Shown in pieces: positions 1 to 7,284 of a stretch of DNA of 8,720 nt (position 1 is its first letter; each line of letters opens with the position of its first letter). The stretch covers positions 1-8,720 of the forward strand of contig JAADEV010000014.1 in NCBI GenBank assembly GCA_013153295.1. Direction: 5' to 3'. The notes below the pieces were generated by a model. It saw nothing but the letters and a program-made list of their open reading frames with translations, was not told the origin of the DNA and made no database searches. The position numbers and the translations under genes were made by a program. The DNA is from Aquificota bacterium. Its GTDB lineage: Bacteria; Aquificota; Aquificia; Aquificales; Hydrogenothermaceae.

Positions 1-1
1 C

Positions 2-220
2 AAGGTTAACCTAATTCCCTTTAACCCTTACCCCGGTTCACAGTTTGAAAGACCTGATAAGGAAAGGGTAGACCGTTTCCATAAAATACTGTGGCAGTAT
101 AATATTGGGGCTTTTGTCCGTTGGAGTAAAGGGGCTGATATTTCCGCCGCCTGTGGACAGCTTAGGAAAAAGGAACTTCAATCTGCAAAAAATCCTACCA
201 ACCTTCTTAAGGTGTCCTGA
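2..220 (+). CDS. rlmN: RlmN, C-terminal part (dual-specificity 23S rRNA A2503 / tRNA A37 C2-methyltransferase), 5' end outside window
   Basis: Radical-SAM enzyme that methylates C2 of A2503 in 23S rRNA and of A37 in some tRNAs. Only the last 72 residues are present, read in frame from base 2 to the TGA at 218-220. The fragment carries family signatures in the right order: KVNLIPFNPYPG at its start, then RVDRF, then VRWSKGADISAACGQL. The Cys of AACGQL (bases 152-154) aligns with the cysteine near the C-terminus of E. coli RlmN that forms the methyl-transfer intermediate (family knowledge). About 18 residues follow GQL, a normal tail length. The N-terminal region and the CxxxCxxC iron-sulfur motif lie upstream of the window. 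The last 43 bases overlap the 3' end of mfd on the other strand, so the two genes converge with no intergenic space and no terminator between them. The identification is firm from the motifs alone. Confidence 0.93.
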   Translation, partial: KVNLIPFNPYPGSQFERPDKERVDRFHKILWQYNIGAFVRWSKGADISAACGQLRKKELQSAKNPTNLLKVS

Positions 221-2985
221 TTAAACGGGAAGTATAAGGTTTCCCCTTCCACCTTTGGCACATTAAACTCTTTTATAAATGATTGGAGTGTTTCTACAGG
301 GAACTGGTCTGTAATCTCCATCGTTGAAACAGGGGAGTTTATATGTAGCTTTTTTATACCTTTGTTTTGTATTGCCTTTTTTAGTTTTTGTATCTCCAGA
401 TAGTTTTGGAAGGCTTGGGGTAGTCCTTGGTAAAACTCCTCAAGGTGTTTTTTTATCTCCTCTATCTCCTTTATATCTGTAGCCTTTGCCACAGAAAGGT
501 ATATGTTTAACCTTTCATCTGGGTTGTTTATAAACTCCTCAGGTATGAAACTGTCAACTGACACCACAAGTGTAGCCTCTGTGGTTGTGTCCCCCCTTTC
601 CTCGTTTATTGCTTCCTGCAACAGCTTTATATACATCTGGTATCCTACTGCTTTAATATGCCCACTTTGTTCAACACCAAGTATATTCCCTGCCCCTCTA
701 ATCTTCATATCCTCTAAAGCTACTTTAAGACCTGAACCCGGTTTAGTAAGTTTCATAATGGTGTTTATCCTTTTTTCCGCCTTGTCTGTTAAATCAGGTG
801 GGACAAAAAGGTAGCAATACGCCTGTCTATCACCCCTTCCTACCCTACCCCTAAGGTGGTAAAGCTGTGCCAGTCCAAACATATGGGCATCTTCCACTAT
901 AAGGGTATTAGCTGTAGGTATATCCACCCCTGTTTCTATAATAGATGTGGCTACAAGTATATCCCCTTTTCCTTCCATAAACTCCATAACTACCTTTTCT
1001 ATCTCCTTTGGTTTCATCTGTCCGTGGGCTATGAGAACCTTCCTGTTTGGAAAAAGCCCCTTTAGTTCCTCTGCCTTTTCTTTTATTGTGGATACCCTAT
1101 TGTGTAGGTAAAACACCTGTCCGCCCCTTTCCAACTCCCTCTGTATCGCCCCTTTAACAGTTTCTATACTGTATACACTTACAAATGTTTTAACCTCCAT
1201 TCTACCTTCAGGTGGGGTGTTAATAACTGACATCTCCTTTAGCCCTGACAAAGCCATATTAAGTGTTCTTGGGATAGGTGTTGCAGTAAGGTAAAGGGTA
1301 TCTATATCCTTTTTCTTCTGTCTTATCCTTTCCTTTGCCCTTACACCGAACCTGTGTTCCTCATCTATTATTAACATTCCAAGGTTTTTAAACTTTACTT
1401 TGTCCTGTAGTAGTTTGTGTGTTCCAATGATAATATCTATCTCACCGTTTTCTAACTTTTGTAAAATCTCTTTCTGTTCCTTTGTGGATTTTAGCCTTGA
1501 TAGGTTTTCAACCACAACCCCAAAGGGTTCAAGCCTTTTTTTAAAATTTCTGTAGTGCTGTAGGGCAAGGACTGTTGTAGGTGTAAGGACTGCTACCTGA
1601 TAGCCGTTTAAAACACTTATAAATGCAGACCTTAAGGCAACCTCCGTTTTACCAAACCCAACATCTCCACACACAACCCTTTCCATAGGGGTTTCCTTAG
1701 AAAGGTCTGTTTTTACATCTTTTATAGCCTTTAGCTGGTCTGGTGTTTCCACATACTCAAAGGTTGTTTCCATCTCTTTTATTAGAGGGTCTTCTACAGA
1801 AAGGGGTTTCCTTTTTATACCCTGTCTGTAGGTGTAAAGCTGTATTAACTGTTTTGCTACCTTTCTTAGGGAGTTTTTTACCTTCCTTTTTAGACTACGC
1901 CAGCTTGGTGATGACAGACTATCCAGTTGGACACTGCCGTAGGCTTTGTATTTAAAAATCTTATCAAAGTGGAGATAGGAAACATATATTTTCTCTCCCC
2001 CTGCATACTCAAGCACCATAAAATCGTAATCTTTACCTTTTATATTCCTTGTTTCTATTCCTTTAAAGATACCTATACCGTAATCCTGATGGATTATATA
2101 ATCCCCTATAGATAGGGTTTCCACATCTATATCTACACTTCCCCCATCTTCAGGTAGGTATACAGTTTTTTCACTTTTTAGCTGTAGCGGTGTTCTTATT
2201 GGAAGGTAAACCTTTTTATACCCCTTTGCCTCCTCTTTAGATGGTATATCTAAGTTGTAGCCCTGTGTTGTTATATGTAGGTATGCCCCTTTTTGGGGTT
2301 GTGTATTTAGGTAAACTGTTTTTATATCCTGTAGATACTCTGATATGTCTACGCTGTCTGTTTCATCAAAGGTATAGGGAAATATATCCCCTTTTATAGG
2401 TAAGGTGTAAAGTGGGAAAATATCAACCTGTGGTATAGGCTTCCTTGTGTTCAGTTTAGATTTAAGGAATATCTCTTCTATCTCGTCCCCAAAGGTGTGT
2501 ATCTCTACCACCCCTAAAAATGGTATGTTAACTGTTATAACACCACCTTTTACTGTAAACTCCCCCCAGCCTTCAACACTGTCCACATTTGTGTAGCCCC
2601 CTTCCTTTAACTTTTCCATTATGTATTCAAACTCTGTTGTTTCCCCTGCTTTTAGCTGGACTGTATCCTTTAAAAACCTGTTTTTAGTTCTTACCTTTAT
2701 CCCTTTAGGTATCTCCGCTGTGGATAGGACTGTAGGCTTTTTAAACAGATGGGAGTATATTAGGTAGTTTATCTTTATCTGTGTGTCTAAATCCAACGGC
2801 TGTCTAAACTCTGGAATGTTTACAGCTGTTATACTTTTGTTAAAATACTTGGCAAAGGCTGTAATATTTTCTGTAAACAGCTTTGCCCTTTTCTGGTCAG
2901 GTGTTATTACTAAAAACGGAGGTTCTATATTTTTTAAACAGTAATACTCTGGGTAAGACCCTACCGCCCCGCTAACCTTTTTCAT
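178..2985 (-). CDS. mfd: Mfd, transcription-repair coupling factor (compact form, 935 aa)
   Basis: ATP-driven DNA translocase that displaces RNA polymerase stalled at lesions and, in model species, recruits UvrA. Domains seen: a UvrB-like N-terminal module (about 20-190); a CarD-like RNAP-interacting domain (about 290-350, SIGDYIIHQDYGIG at 292-305); helicase lobe 1 with Walker A GDVGFGKT (440-447), GTHKLL, DEEHRFGV (541-548) and TATPIPRT (567-574); lobe 2 with SIIETGVDIPTAN and QLYHLRGRVGR (707-717); and a C-terminal TRCF domain (from about 805, including NPDERLNIY). E. coli Mfd is 1148 aa. The loss lies mainly between the UvrB-like segment and the CarD domain (about 105 residues here, roughly 265 in E. 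coli), so D1b and D3 are much reduced. The ATG is 1 base after the psiE-like stop and has only a weak purine-rich ribosome site, which suggests translational coupling. It is the last gene of a three-gene unit and runs 43 bases into rlmN. Confidence 0.97.
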   Translation of the reverse strand: MKKVSGAVGSYPEYYCLKNIEPPFLVITPDQKRAKLFTENITAFAKYFNKSITAVNIPEFRQPLDLDTQIKINYLIYSHLFKKPTVLSTAEIPKGIKVRTKNRFLKDTVQLKAGETTEFEYIMEKLKEGGYTNVDSVEGWGEFTVKGGVITVNIPFLGVVEIHTFGDEIEEIFLKSKLNTRKPIPQVDIFPLYTLPIKGDIFPYTFDETDSVDISEYLQDIKTVYLNTQPQKGAYLHITTQGYNLDIPSKEEAKGYKKVYLPIRTPLQLKSEKTVYLPEDGGSVDIDVETLSIGDYIIHQDYGIGIFKGIETRNIKGKDYDFMVLEYAGGEKIYVSYLHFDKIFKYKAYGSVQLDSLSSPSWRSLKRKVKNSLRKVAKQLIQLYTYRQGIKRKPLSVEDPLIKEMETTFEYVETPDQLKAIKDVKTDLSKETPMERVVCGDVGFGKTEVALRSAFISVLNGYQVAVLTPTTVLALQHYRNFKKRLEPFGVVVENLSRLKSTKEQKEILQKLENGEIDIIIGTHKLLQDKVKFKNLGMLIIDEEHRFGVRAKERIRQKKKDIDTLYLTATPIPRTLNMALSGLKEMSVINTPPEGRMEVKTFVSVYSIETVKGAIQRELERGGQVFYLHNRVSTIKEKAEELKGLFPNRKVLIAHGQMKPKEIEKVVMEFMEGKGDILVATSIIETGVDIPTANTLIVEDAHMFGLAQLYHLRGRVGRGDRQAYCYLFVPPDLTDKAEKRINTIMKLTKPGSGLKVALEDMKIRGAGNILGVEQSGHIKAVGYQMYIKLLQEAINEERGDTTTEATLVVSVDSFIPEEFINNPDERLNIYLSVAKATDIKEIEEIKKHLEEFYQGLPQAFQNYLEIQKLKKAIQNKGIKKLHINSPVSTMEITDQFPVETLQSFIKEFNVPKVEGETLYFPFNQDTLRRLVGFFAD

Positions 2986-2986
2986 T

Positions 2987-3496
2987 TTAGGATTTCTTTC
3001 TCAGCCTTAAAACCTTTCTAAATGTTCTTTTCCTTTTGTGTCTCAGTCTAAATTCTGCTTCAGACACAAATATATACTTTGGGACATAATACATAAGGGC
3101 AAGTATAAGGGCTAAAAACCCTATCCCTACATAATCAAGTGGTTTAAAGTGGGGGGCTTTTATTATGATTTCCCTAAGGACTGCTATAAGGGTTGTTTTC
3201 ACAATAAGTGATGTGTCTATACGCCTCTCTTTAAGGTATACAATTGTAAGTCTAAACAGCTCTATAAGGATAAACAGGTATATAAATTTAGGTATAAGGT
3301 CGTATACCTTTACCTGTGCTTTGACCAGTGCGTTAAATATATCATAAAGGGCTAAAACGCTGATAACAAAAAGTAGTATAAGTAAAATAAGGACTATAAG
3401 GTCTTCTAAAAACTCTAAAAAATCTCCTAACTTCTGGTGGATAGAGTGGGGTCTGGTTATCTCTTTCAGTCTGTCCTTTAGTTTTTTATCTGCCAT
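2987..3496 (-). CDS. PsiE-family (phosphate-starvation-inducible E-like) inner-membrane protein, function unknown
   Basis: A 169-residue membrane protein. Hydrophobic segments are visible at about 33-56, 66-88, 97-113 (amphipathic, less certain) and 121-144. The N-terminus is hydrophilic and the C-terminus is a strongly basic tail rich in Arg and Lys (about 148-168). The central block, LIELFRLTIVYLKERRI (77-93) followed by LIAVLREIII (103-112), is the conserved signature I associate with the PsiE/PF06146 family. E. coli PsiE responds to phosphate starvation, but its biochemical role is unknown, and many homologues have no phosphate link, so no psiE symbol is given. The ATG at 3496 lies inside the end of the mltD-like gene (11-bp overlap) and has a good ribosome site, AAGGA, about 4 bases upstream on the - strand. 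It sits between a cell-wall lytic enzyme and mfd. I see no phosphate-type regulatory site in the region upstream of the unit. Confidence 0.75.
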   Translation of the reverse strand: MADKKLKDRLKEITRPHSIHQKLGDFLEFLEDLIVLILLILLFVISVLALYDIFNALVKAQVKVYDLIPKFIYLFILIELFRLTIVYLKERRIDTSLIVKTTLIAVLREIIIKAPHFKPLDYVGIGFLALILALMYYVPKYIFVSEAEFRLRHKRKRTFRKVLRLRKKS

Positions 3497-4859
3497 TTAT
3501 CCTTTTTACTATCTGTATTTTTTGTCCCGGTCTGATAATATTCCCTTTTATGTTGTTCCACCTTTTTATCTGGCTTACAGATGTGCCGAACCTTTTGGCT
3601 ATTTTTATAAGGCTGTCCCCTTTTCTAACAGTGTATCTTATATATCTATATGTAGGTTTTCTCTTTTTGACAATCCTTTTTAGATACTTAACATCTCTTT
3701 TTACTATCTTTGGTTCTTTTACTCTGGATAGGTCTATAACACCATTATAGTAGTATGGGTAAGCCTCTATAAATGAAGGTATCTTTAACAGCCTACCTAC
3801 AGCTACATAGTTGCCCCTAATATGGTTTATCCTTTTTAGGTATTCAACTGTAGTTCCAAAACGGTTTGCTATAGACTGTAAGGTATCCCCTTTCTTCACC
3901 CTGTAGCCAAGTAAAACAGGGTATTTTTTTATCGGCGATTTTGCTAAAGCCCCTTCAACAGTTTGTTTAAAGCCCTTTGGTAAGTATATATTGTAGTTGT
4001 CCCCAAAAGGTGGAATAACACCTTTTATAAGGTGTGGGTTCATATCCATCAGTTTTTCAAGGGGTATCCCTGTTATTGCAGATATGTAGGCTAAAGATAC
4101 CGGCTTATCAACCTTCAGTATGTCAAAATCCATATGGGAGTAATCAAACTTTTCCTTTTCAAGTATCTCCCTTACAACTACCACTGTAGCTAAAAAGTTA
4201 GGCACATAGTTTCTGGTTTCCTTTGATAGATACTCATCTATATCCCAAAAATCCTCACCACCGTATTTGTTTATCCTCCTGATTATAGTCCCTTCCCCTG
4301 AGTTGTAGCTTGCAAGGGCTAAACTCCAGTCATCAAATATACTGTATAAATCTTTCAGGTATTTTGCCGCCGCTATTGTGGATTTTTCCACATCAAACCT
4401 TTCATCTATCCACTGGTTTATACGCAGTCCGTAGTTTCTACCTGTTTTTGGCATAAATTGCCACAGCCCACCTGCCCCTGCAGGGGAAACAATATCCACT
4501 GTAAAATGGCTTTCTATAATAGGTAGGAATATAAACTCATCAGGTATCTGATACTTGGAGAAAATCTCCTTTATAAGTGGTATATACTTTTTACCCCTCT
4601 GCAGATGGGACAGTATCCTTTTGTATCCTCTGGTTTTAAGTAGCTTTATCCTGTTTCTGATTATAGATTTTTCAACAAGGTCTATCTTAAGGTGTATGTC
4701 CACCTTACTTTCAAGGGAGGACAGGTCGTTTATAATAGGTGATGCGTCAAGGGCAACATTGATTATTAGCTTTATATCTTCAGGGTTAAGGTAGTCCCCT
4801 TTAGCAAAGCCACCGAAAAGCCCACAGGCAACAAGCAAACCAACAACTTTTTTCCTCAT
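3486..4859 (-). CDS. mltD: MltD-like membrane-associated lytic murein transglycosylase with two LysM domains
   Basis: Cleaves the MurNAc-GlcNAc bond of peptidoglycan to give 1,6-anhydro ends, acting in the periplasm. Numbering is from the ATG at 4859 (457 aa; E. coli MltD is about 450). An N-terminal signal (MRKK, then a hydrophobic stretch to about 18) is followed by a helical region (25-100). The SLT goose-lysozyme-like domain (about 90-235) has catalytic Glu116 in LPIIESHF, AGAGGLWQFMPKTG (127-140), ALASYNSGEG (181-190) and ETRNYVPNFLA (214-224). LysM repeats lie at about 319-361 (YRVKKGDTL) and 409-451 (YTVRKGDSL), joined by a basic linker. LVAC at 9-12 fits a lipobox, but an 11-residue signal is short; type I cleavage after AKG (19-21) is the alternative. 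An in-frame TTG at 4880 would add seven residues. I prefer the ATG because those residues are not signal-like and the best -10 box lies between the two starts. First gene of the unit with the PsiE-like gene and mfd. Confidence 0.9.
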   Translation of the reverse strand: MRKKVVGLLVACGLFGGFAKGDYLNPEDIKLIINVALDASPIINDLSSLESKVDIHLKIDLVEKSIIRNRIKLLKTRGYKRILSHLQRGKKYIPLIKEIFSKYQIPDEFIFLPIIESHFTVDIVSPAGAGGLWQFMPKTGRNYGLRINQWIDERFDVEKSTIAAAKYLKDLYSIFDDWSLALASYNSGEGTIIRRINKYGGEDFWDIDEYLSKETRNYVPNFLATVVVVREILEKEKFDYSHMDFDILKVDKPVSLAYISAITGIPLEKLMDMNPHLIKGVIPPFGDNYNIYLPKGFKQTVEGALAKSPIKKYPVLLGYRVKKGDTLQSIANRFGTTVEYLKRINHIRGNYVAVGRLLKIPSFIEAYPYYYNGVIDLSRVKEPKIVKRDVKYLKRIVKKRKPTYRYIRYTVRKGDSLIKIAKRFGTSVSQIKRWNNIKGNIIRPGQKIQIVKRINGR

Positions 4860-4868
4860 AATACACAA

Positions 4869-4874
4869 ATTATA
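4869..4874 (-). promoter_or_regulatory. -10 box (TATAAT) for the mltD-psiE-like-mfd unit
   Basis: A perfect TATAAT reads on the - strand here. No good -35 sits 16-18 bases upstream; that stretch is T-rich because of the 8-A run at 4889-4896. TTTACA at 4904-4899 is too far away (24-base spacer). If used, transcription would start near 4862, only about 3 bases before the ATG at 4859, giving an almost leaderless mRNA. That agrees with the absence of a Shine-Dalgarno sequence before the ATG. In AT-rich DNA such a box can occur by chance. Confidence 0.45.
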
Positions 4875-4921
4875 ATACAAATGTTATTAAAAAAAAGATG
4901 TAAATCATAATTTTATTTTCT

Positions 4922-4950
4922 ATGATATTAGCACATATTCAGTCTATAAT
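4922..4950 (+). promoter_or_regulatory. Sigma-70-type promoter for hemA-lptC-lptA-aroA
   Basis: TATAAT at 4945-4950 is a perfect -10. Exactly 17 bases upstream is ATGATA (4922-4927), which matches four of six positions of the TTGACA -35. The expected start near 4957 gives a leader of about 24 bases holding AGGGA (4972-4976), four bases before the hemA ATG. The leader is too short for a riboswitch or T-box. The whole divergent gap (4860-4980) is AT-rich and holds this promoter and one facing the other way. I see no clear operator palindrome in it. Confidence 0.6.
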
Positions 4951-4980
4951 ATAGATTAACAAACTTTTTGCAGGGACAGT

Positions 4981-6300
4981 ATGGAGATATTTGCCACAGG
5001 GCTTAACCACAAAACCGCACCTGTAGAGATAAGGGAAAAGTTAGCAATAGCTGAAGAGAGATTTTTAGATATACTTGACAAGGTTATACAACTGCCGTCT
5101 GTGTTTGAAAGTTGTATACTGTCCACCTGCAACAGGGTTGAGATTTACGGTGTATGTGATAATCCAGAGGAAACATATCAGGATATACTTAAAATATTCT
5201 CATCATACTCAGGATTGAAAGTAGACCAGCTTAAAAGGTATGTGTTTTTCTACAAAGGTAGGGAAGCAATAAAGCATATCTTCAGCGTCTCCTCCAGCCT
5301 TAACTCAATGGTAATAGGTGAGCCACAAATCGTATGCCAGTTTAAAGATTCATTTTCCAAGGCAAAAGAGGCAAGGACAGTTAAAAACATAATGACCAGA
5401 CTTTTTGACAAAGCAATGAATGTATCTAAAAAAATAAGAACATCTACAGGGATAAGTAGAAGGGCAGTATCAATAAGCTACGCCGCAGTAGAGCTGGCAA
5501 AAAAGATATTTGGGGATTTATCAGACAAAAATGTCCTACTCCTTGGGGCTGGGGAGATGGCAGAGCTTGCGGCAAGGCATTTAGCCTCAACAGGGGTAAG
5601 GCATATATTTGTCTCCAACAGAACATTTGAAAAGGCAGTCCAACTTGCAGATGAGTTTGGAGGGTCTGCAATAAGGTTTAACAAACTGTTTGAATTCCTA
5701 CCTGAGGCGGATATTATCATAGTCTCAACAGGGGCTAAAGAGCCTATTCTCAGAAAAGAGCATTTTAAAGGGATAGAGAAACAAAGGCAGGGAAAACCTG
5801 TTTTTATTATAGATATATCTGTCCCAAGGAATGTAGCTGAAGATGTTAACGAGATAGAAACAGTTTTCCTTTACAATATAGACGACCTTAAAACAGTTGT
5901 GGACAAAAACCTTGAAGAGAGAAAGATAGCCGCCCAAACAGCAAGCCTACTTATAGATGAAGAGGTGGCAAAGTTTGACAGGTGGTTAAAACAGCTTGAG
6001 GTAAGCCCTACAATAGCCAAAGTAAGACATTTTGCAGACCAGATTAGAGAAGAGCAACTGGAAAGGCTTTTTAACTCTATGCCATACCTAAACGAAAAGG
6101 AAAGGGAGAATATAGACCTTGCAGTCCGTTCAATAATAAACAAAATACTCCACAGACCTACAATGTATATAAAAGACAAAGCAACAAAGGAAAACAGCCA
6201 GTTTTATATACAGATTTTTGAAGAGATGTTCAGCCCAAAATGGGAGTTTAGGAAAAAGCAGAAAACAGCCTTAGAAAAGGAAAACAAAAGTGAAAGGTAA
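4981..6300 (+). CDS. hemA: Glutamyl-tRNA reductase (HemA)
   Basis: Reduces glutamyl-tRNA(Glu) with NADPH to glutamate-1-semialdehyde, the first committed step of tetrapyrrole synthesis by the C5 pathway, in the cytoplasm. At 439 aa the length is normal. The N-terminal catalytic domain (1 to about 155) has [15 protein letters not shown] (7-21), STCNRVEIY (48-56) with nucleophile Cys50, His99 at the conserved family position, and GEPQI (113-117). The NADPH-binding Rossmann domain (about 160-310) has [10 protein letters not shown] (186-195), SNRT (212-215), STGA (249-252) and DISVPRNV (278-285). The helical dimerization domain (about 315-415) includes KILHRPT (388-394). A highly charged tail (about 420-439) follows, and the last codons double as the start of lptC. 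First gene of the + strand operon, with its own promoter and AGGGA ribosome site. HemA from some bacteria is controlled by haem-triggered proteolysis; nothing here shows whether that applies. Confidence 0.97.
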   Translation: MEIFATGLNHKTAPVEIREKLAIAEERFLDILDKVIQLPSVFESCILSTCNRVEIYGVCDNPEETYQDILKIFSSYSGLKVDQLKRYVFFYKGREAIKHIFSVSSSLNSMVIGEPQIVCQFKDSFSKAKEARTVKNIMTRLFDKAMNVSKKIRTSTGISRRAVSISYAAVELAKKIFGDLSDKNVLLLGAGEMAELAARHLASTGVRHIFVSNRTFEKAVQLADEFGGSAIRFNKLFEFLPEADIIIVSTGAKEPILRKEHFKGIEKQRQGKPVFIIDISVPRNVAEDVNEIETVFLYNIDDLKTVVDKNLEERKIAAQTASLLIDEEVAKFDRWLKQLEVSPTIAKVRHFADQIREEQLERLFNSMPYLNEKERENIDLAVRSIINKILHRPTMYIKDKATKENSQFYIQIFEEMFSPKWEFRKKQKTALEKENKSER

Positions 6301-6802
6301 AATCCTACTTTATACAGGGGTTTTCTTTTTAGCCTCACTTCTACTTGGAAAGATAACAAACCTGTTTGAAATGGAAAGGTTAAAATCTATCCAAGCAAAG
6401 GGGGAAAAGATAAAACAGTTTACCCTTGTAGGTATAGGCAACGGCAAGTATAGACTAAAAGGGGACACCCTATACACAAAGGGAAAGGATTATTATATAG
6501 ACAAATTTAACTTAGAGTATACAAAGGGCAGAGAAAAAATAAAGGTTTTGTCTAACAAAGGCGTTTACAACTCTGAAGATGAAACACTAAACCTACAGGG
6601 AGATGTGCAGGTTATCCTACAGAACCTAAAGATGGAAACAGACAACCTAAAGGTTTTAGTTAAAGAAAAAAGGGCTTTTAACACGACAGACACAAAAATA
6701 ACCTCAAAACAGATGTTAACAACCGGCAGAAATGTTTTTATAGACTTTAAAAAAAACAGGCTAAAATTAGAAGATGTTAAAACTGTTTACAGGGGAGGCT
6801 AA
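6290..6802 (+). CDS. lptC: LptC, LPS export inner-membrane bitopic protein
   Basis: Takes LPS from the inner-membrane LptB2FG transporter and passes it to periplasmic LptA. The 170 aa match the family's small size (E. coli LptC is 191). One N-terminal transmembrane helix (about 4-21) leads to a periplasmic domain of short beta strands. The repeated strand pattern [18 protein letters not shown] (91-108) is the OstA/LptC-type signature. LptC sequences diverge strongly, so the call leans on topology, this motif and the lptA gene that follows directly. The start is a GTG at 6290, inside the end of hemA (11-bp overlap), with AAGGA at 6277-6281 eight bases upstream. Because it overlaps hemA it has no room for its own promoter and is probably translationally coupled. 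The lptB gene, often found just after lptA, is not in the window. Confidence 0.85.
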   Translation: MKGKILLYTGVFFLASLLLGKITNLFEMERLKSIQAKGEKIKQFTLVGIGNGKYRLKGDTLYTKGKDYYIDKFNLEYTKGREKIKVLSNKGVYNSEDETLNLQGDVQVILQNLKMETDNLKVLVKEKRAFNTTDTKITSKQMLTTGRNVFIDFKKNRLKLEDVKTVYRGG

Positions 6803-7284
6803 TGTTAAAGGTTTTTATTGCCCTACTTATAGCCTTTAGTATCACCTACGCCCAAACAAAGGAAAATACAGAAAAAAAACCTATAGTAATAGAAGCGGAT
6901 ACCCTTGATTATGACAAACAGAAACAAATCGCAGTCTATAAGGGAAATGTAGTTGTAAAGAAAGATGATTTTGTTATGTATTCAGATGTATTAAAGTTAT
7001 ACCTTGATGAAAACGGTGATATAAAAAAGATTGTGGCAGTGGGAAATGTTAGGTTTAAAAAGGACAACAGAAGTGGAAAAAGCCAAGAGGCAGTATACTA
7101 CAAAGACAAAAACTACATTGTTTTAAAAGGTAAAGCAATGGTAAAACAGGACAACAACATAATAGAGGGGGACGAAATAATATACTACCTTGACACAGAA
7201 AAGGCTGAAGTGGTAGGTAAAAACAAAAGGGTAAGGACAATCTTTTTCCCTGAAGATACAAAAAAAGAGGAGAAAAAGGACTAA
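6802..7284 (+). CDS. lptA: LptA, periplasmic LPS-bridge protein (OstA-like)
   Basis: Forms the periplasmic bridge that carries LPS from LptC to LptD in the outer membrane. A signal peptide is clear: MLK, a hydrophobic core (4-13), and cleavage after TYA (about residue 17). The mature part is a run of short beta strands of the OstA N-terminal family: IVIEADTLDYDKQKQIAVYKG (28-48, the hallmark start), GNVVV, DLKLYL-like strands, GNVRF (81-85), LKGKAMV (108-114) and IIEGDEIIYY (120-129). This repeat is the beta-jellyroll of LptA. It ends in a highly charged 10-residue tail (151-160). At 160 aa it is slightly shorter than E. coli LptA (185). The ATG shares one base with the lptC stop (TAATG) and has a strong purine ribosome site, AGGGGAGG (6791-6798), so coupled translation at high yield is likely. 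The next gene is aroA, not the common lptB. Confidence 0.9.
   Translation: MLKVFIALLIAFSITYAQTKENTEKKPIVIEADTLDYDKQKQIAVYKGNVVVKKDDFVMYSDVLKLYLDENGDIKKIVAVGNVRFKKDNRSGKSQEAVYYKDKNYIVLKGKAMVKQDNNIIEGDEIIYYLDTEKAEVVGKNKRVRTIFFPEDTKKEEKKD

Noticed and set aside
503..814. A 103-codon open frame on the + strand, opposite mfd
   Set aside because: It is opposite the conserved C-terminal part of Mfd, with no recognisable motif. It is a shadow of mfd.
3508..3905. The two similar LysM segments in the mltD-like gene as a DNA repeat or recent duplication
   Set aside because: They are alike in protein sequence but differ in DNA. Two LysM domains are normal for MltD.
4860..4880. TTG start at 4880 for the mltD-like gene, adding seven residues
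   Set aside because: The added residues are not signal-like and the start would lie upstream of the best -10 box. Not excluded; kept as a finding because it bears on lipoprotein status.
4889..4896. Run of eight A (U-run on the - strand) as a terminator
   Set aside because: No GC-rich stem precedes it on either strand, and it lies in the promoter region between divergent genes.
4951..4980. Riboswitch, T-box or haem-responsive leader before hemA
   Set aside because: The leader expected from the -10 box is only about 24 bases and has no visible fold.
5444..5720. Two overlapping - strand open frames of 75 and 80 codons opposite hemA
   Set aside because: Both cover the conserved NADPH-binding region of HemA, conflict with each other and show no domain features.
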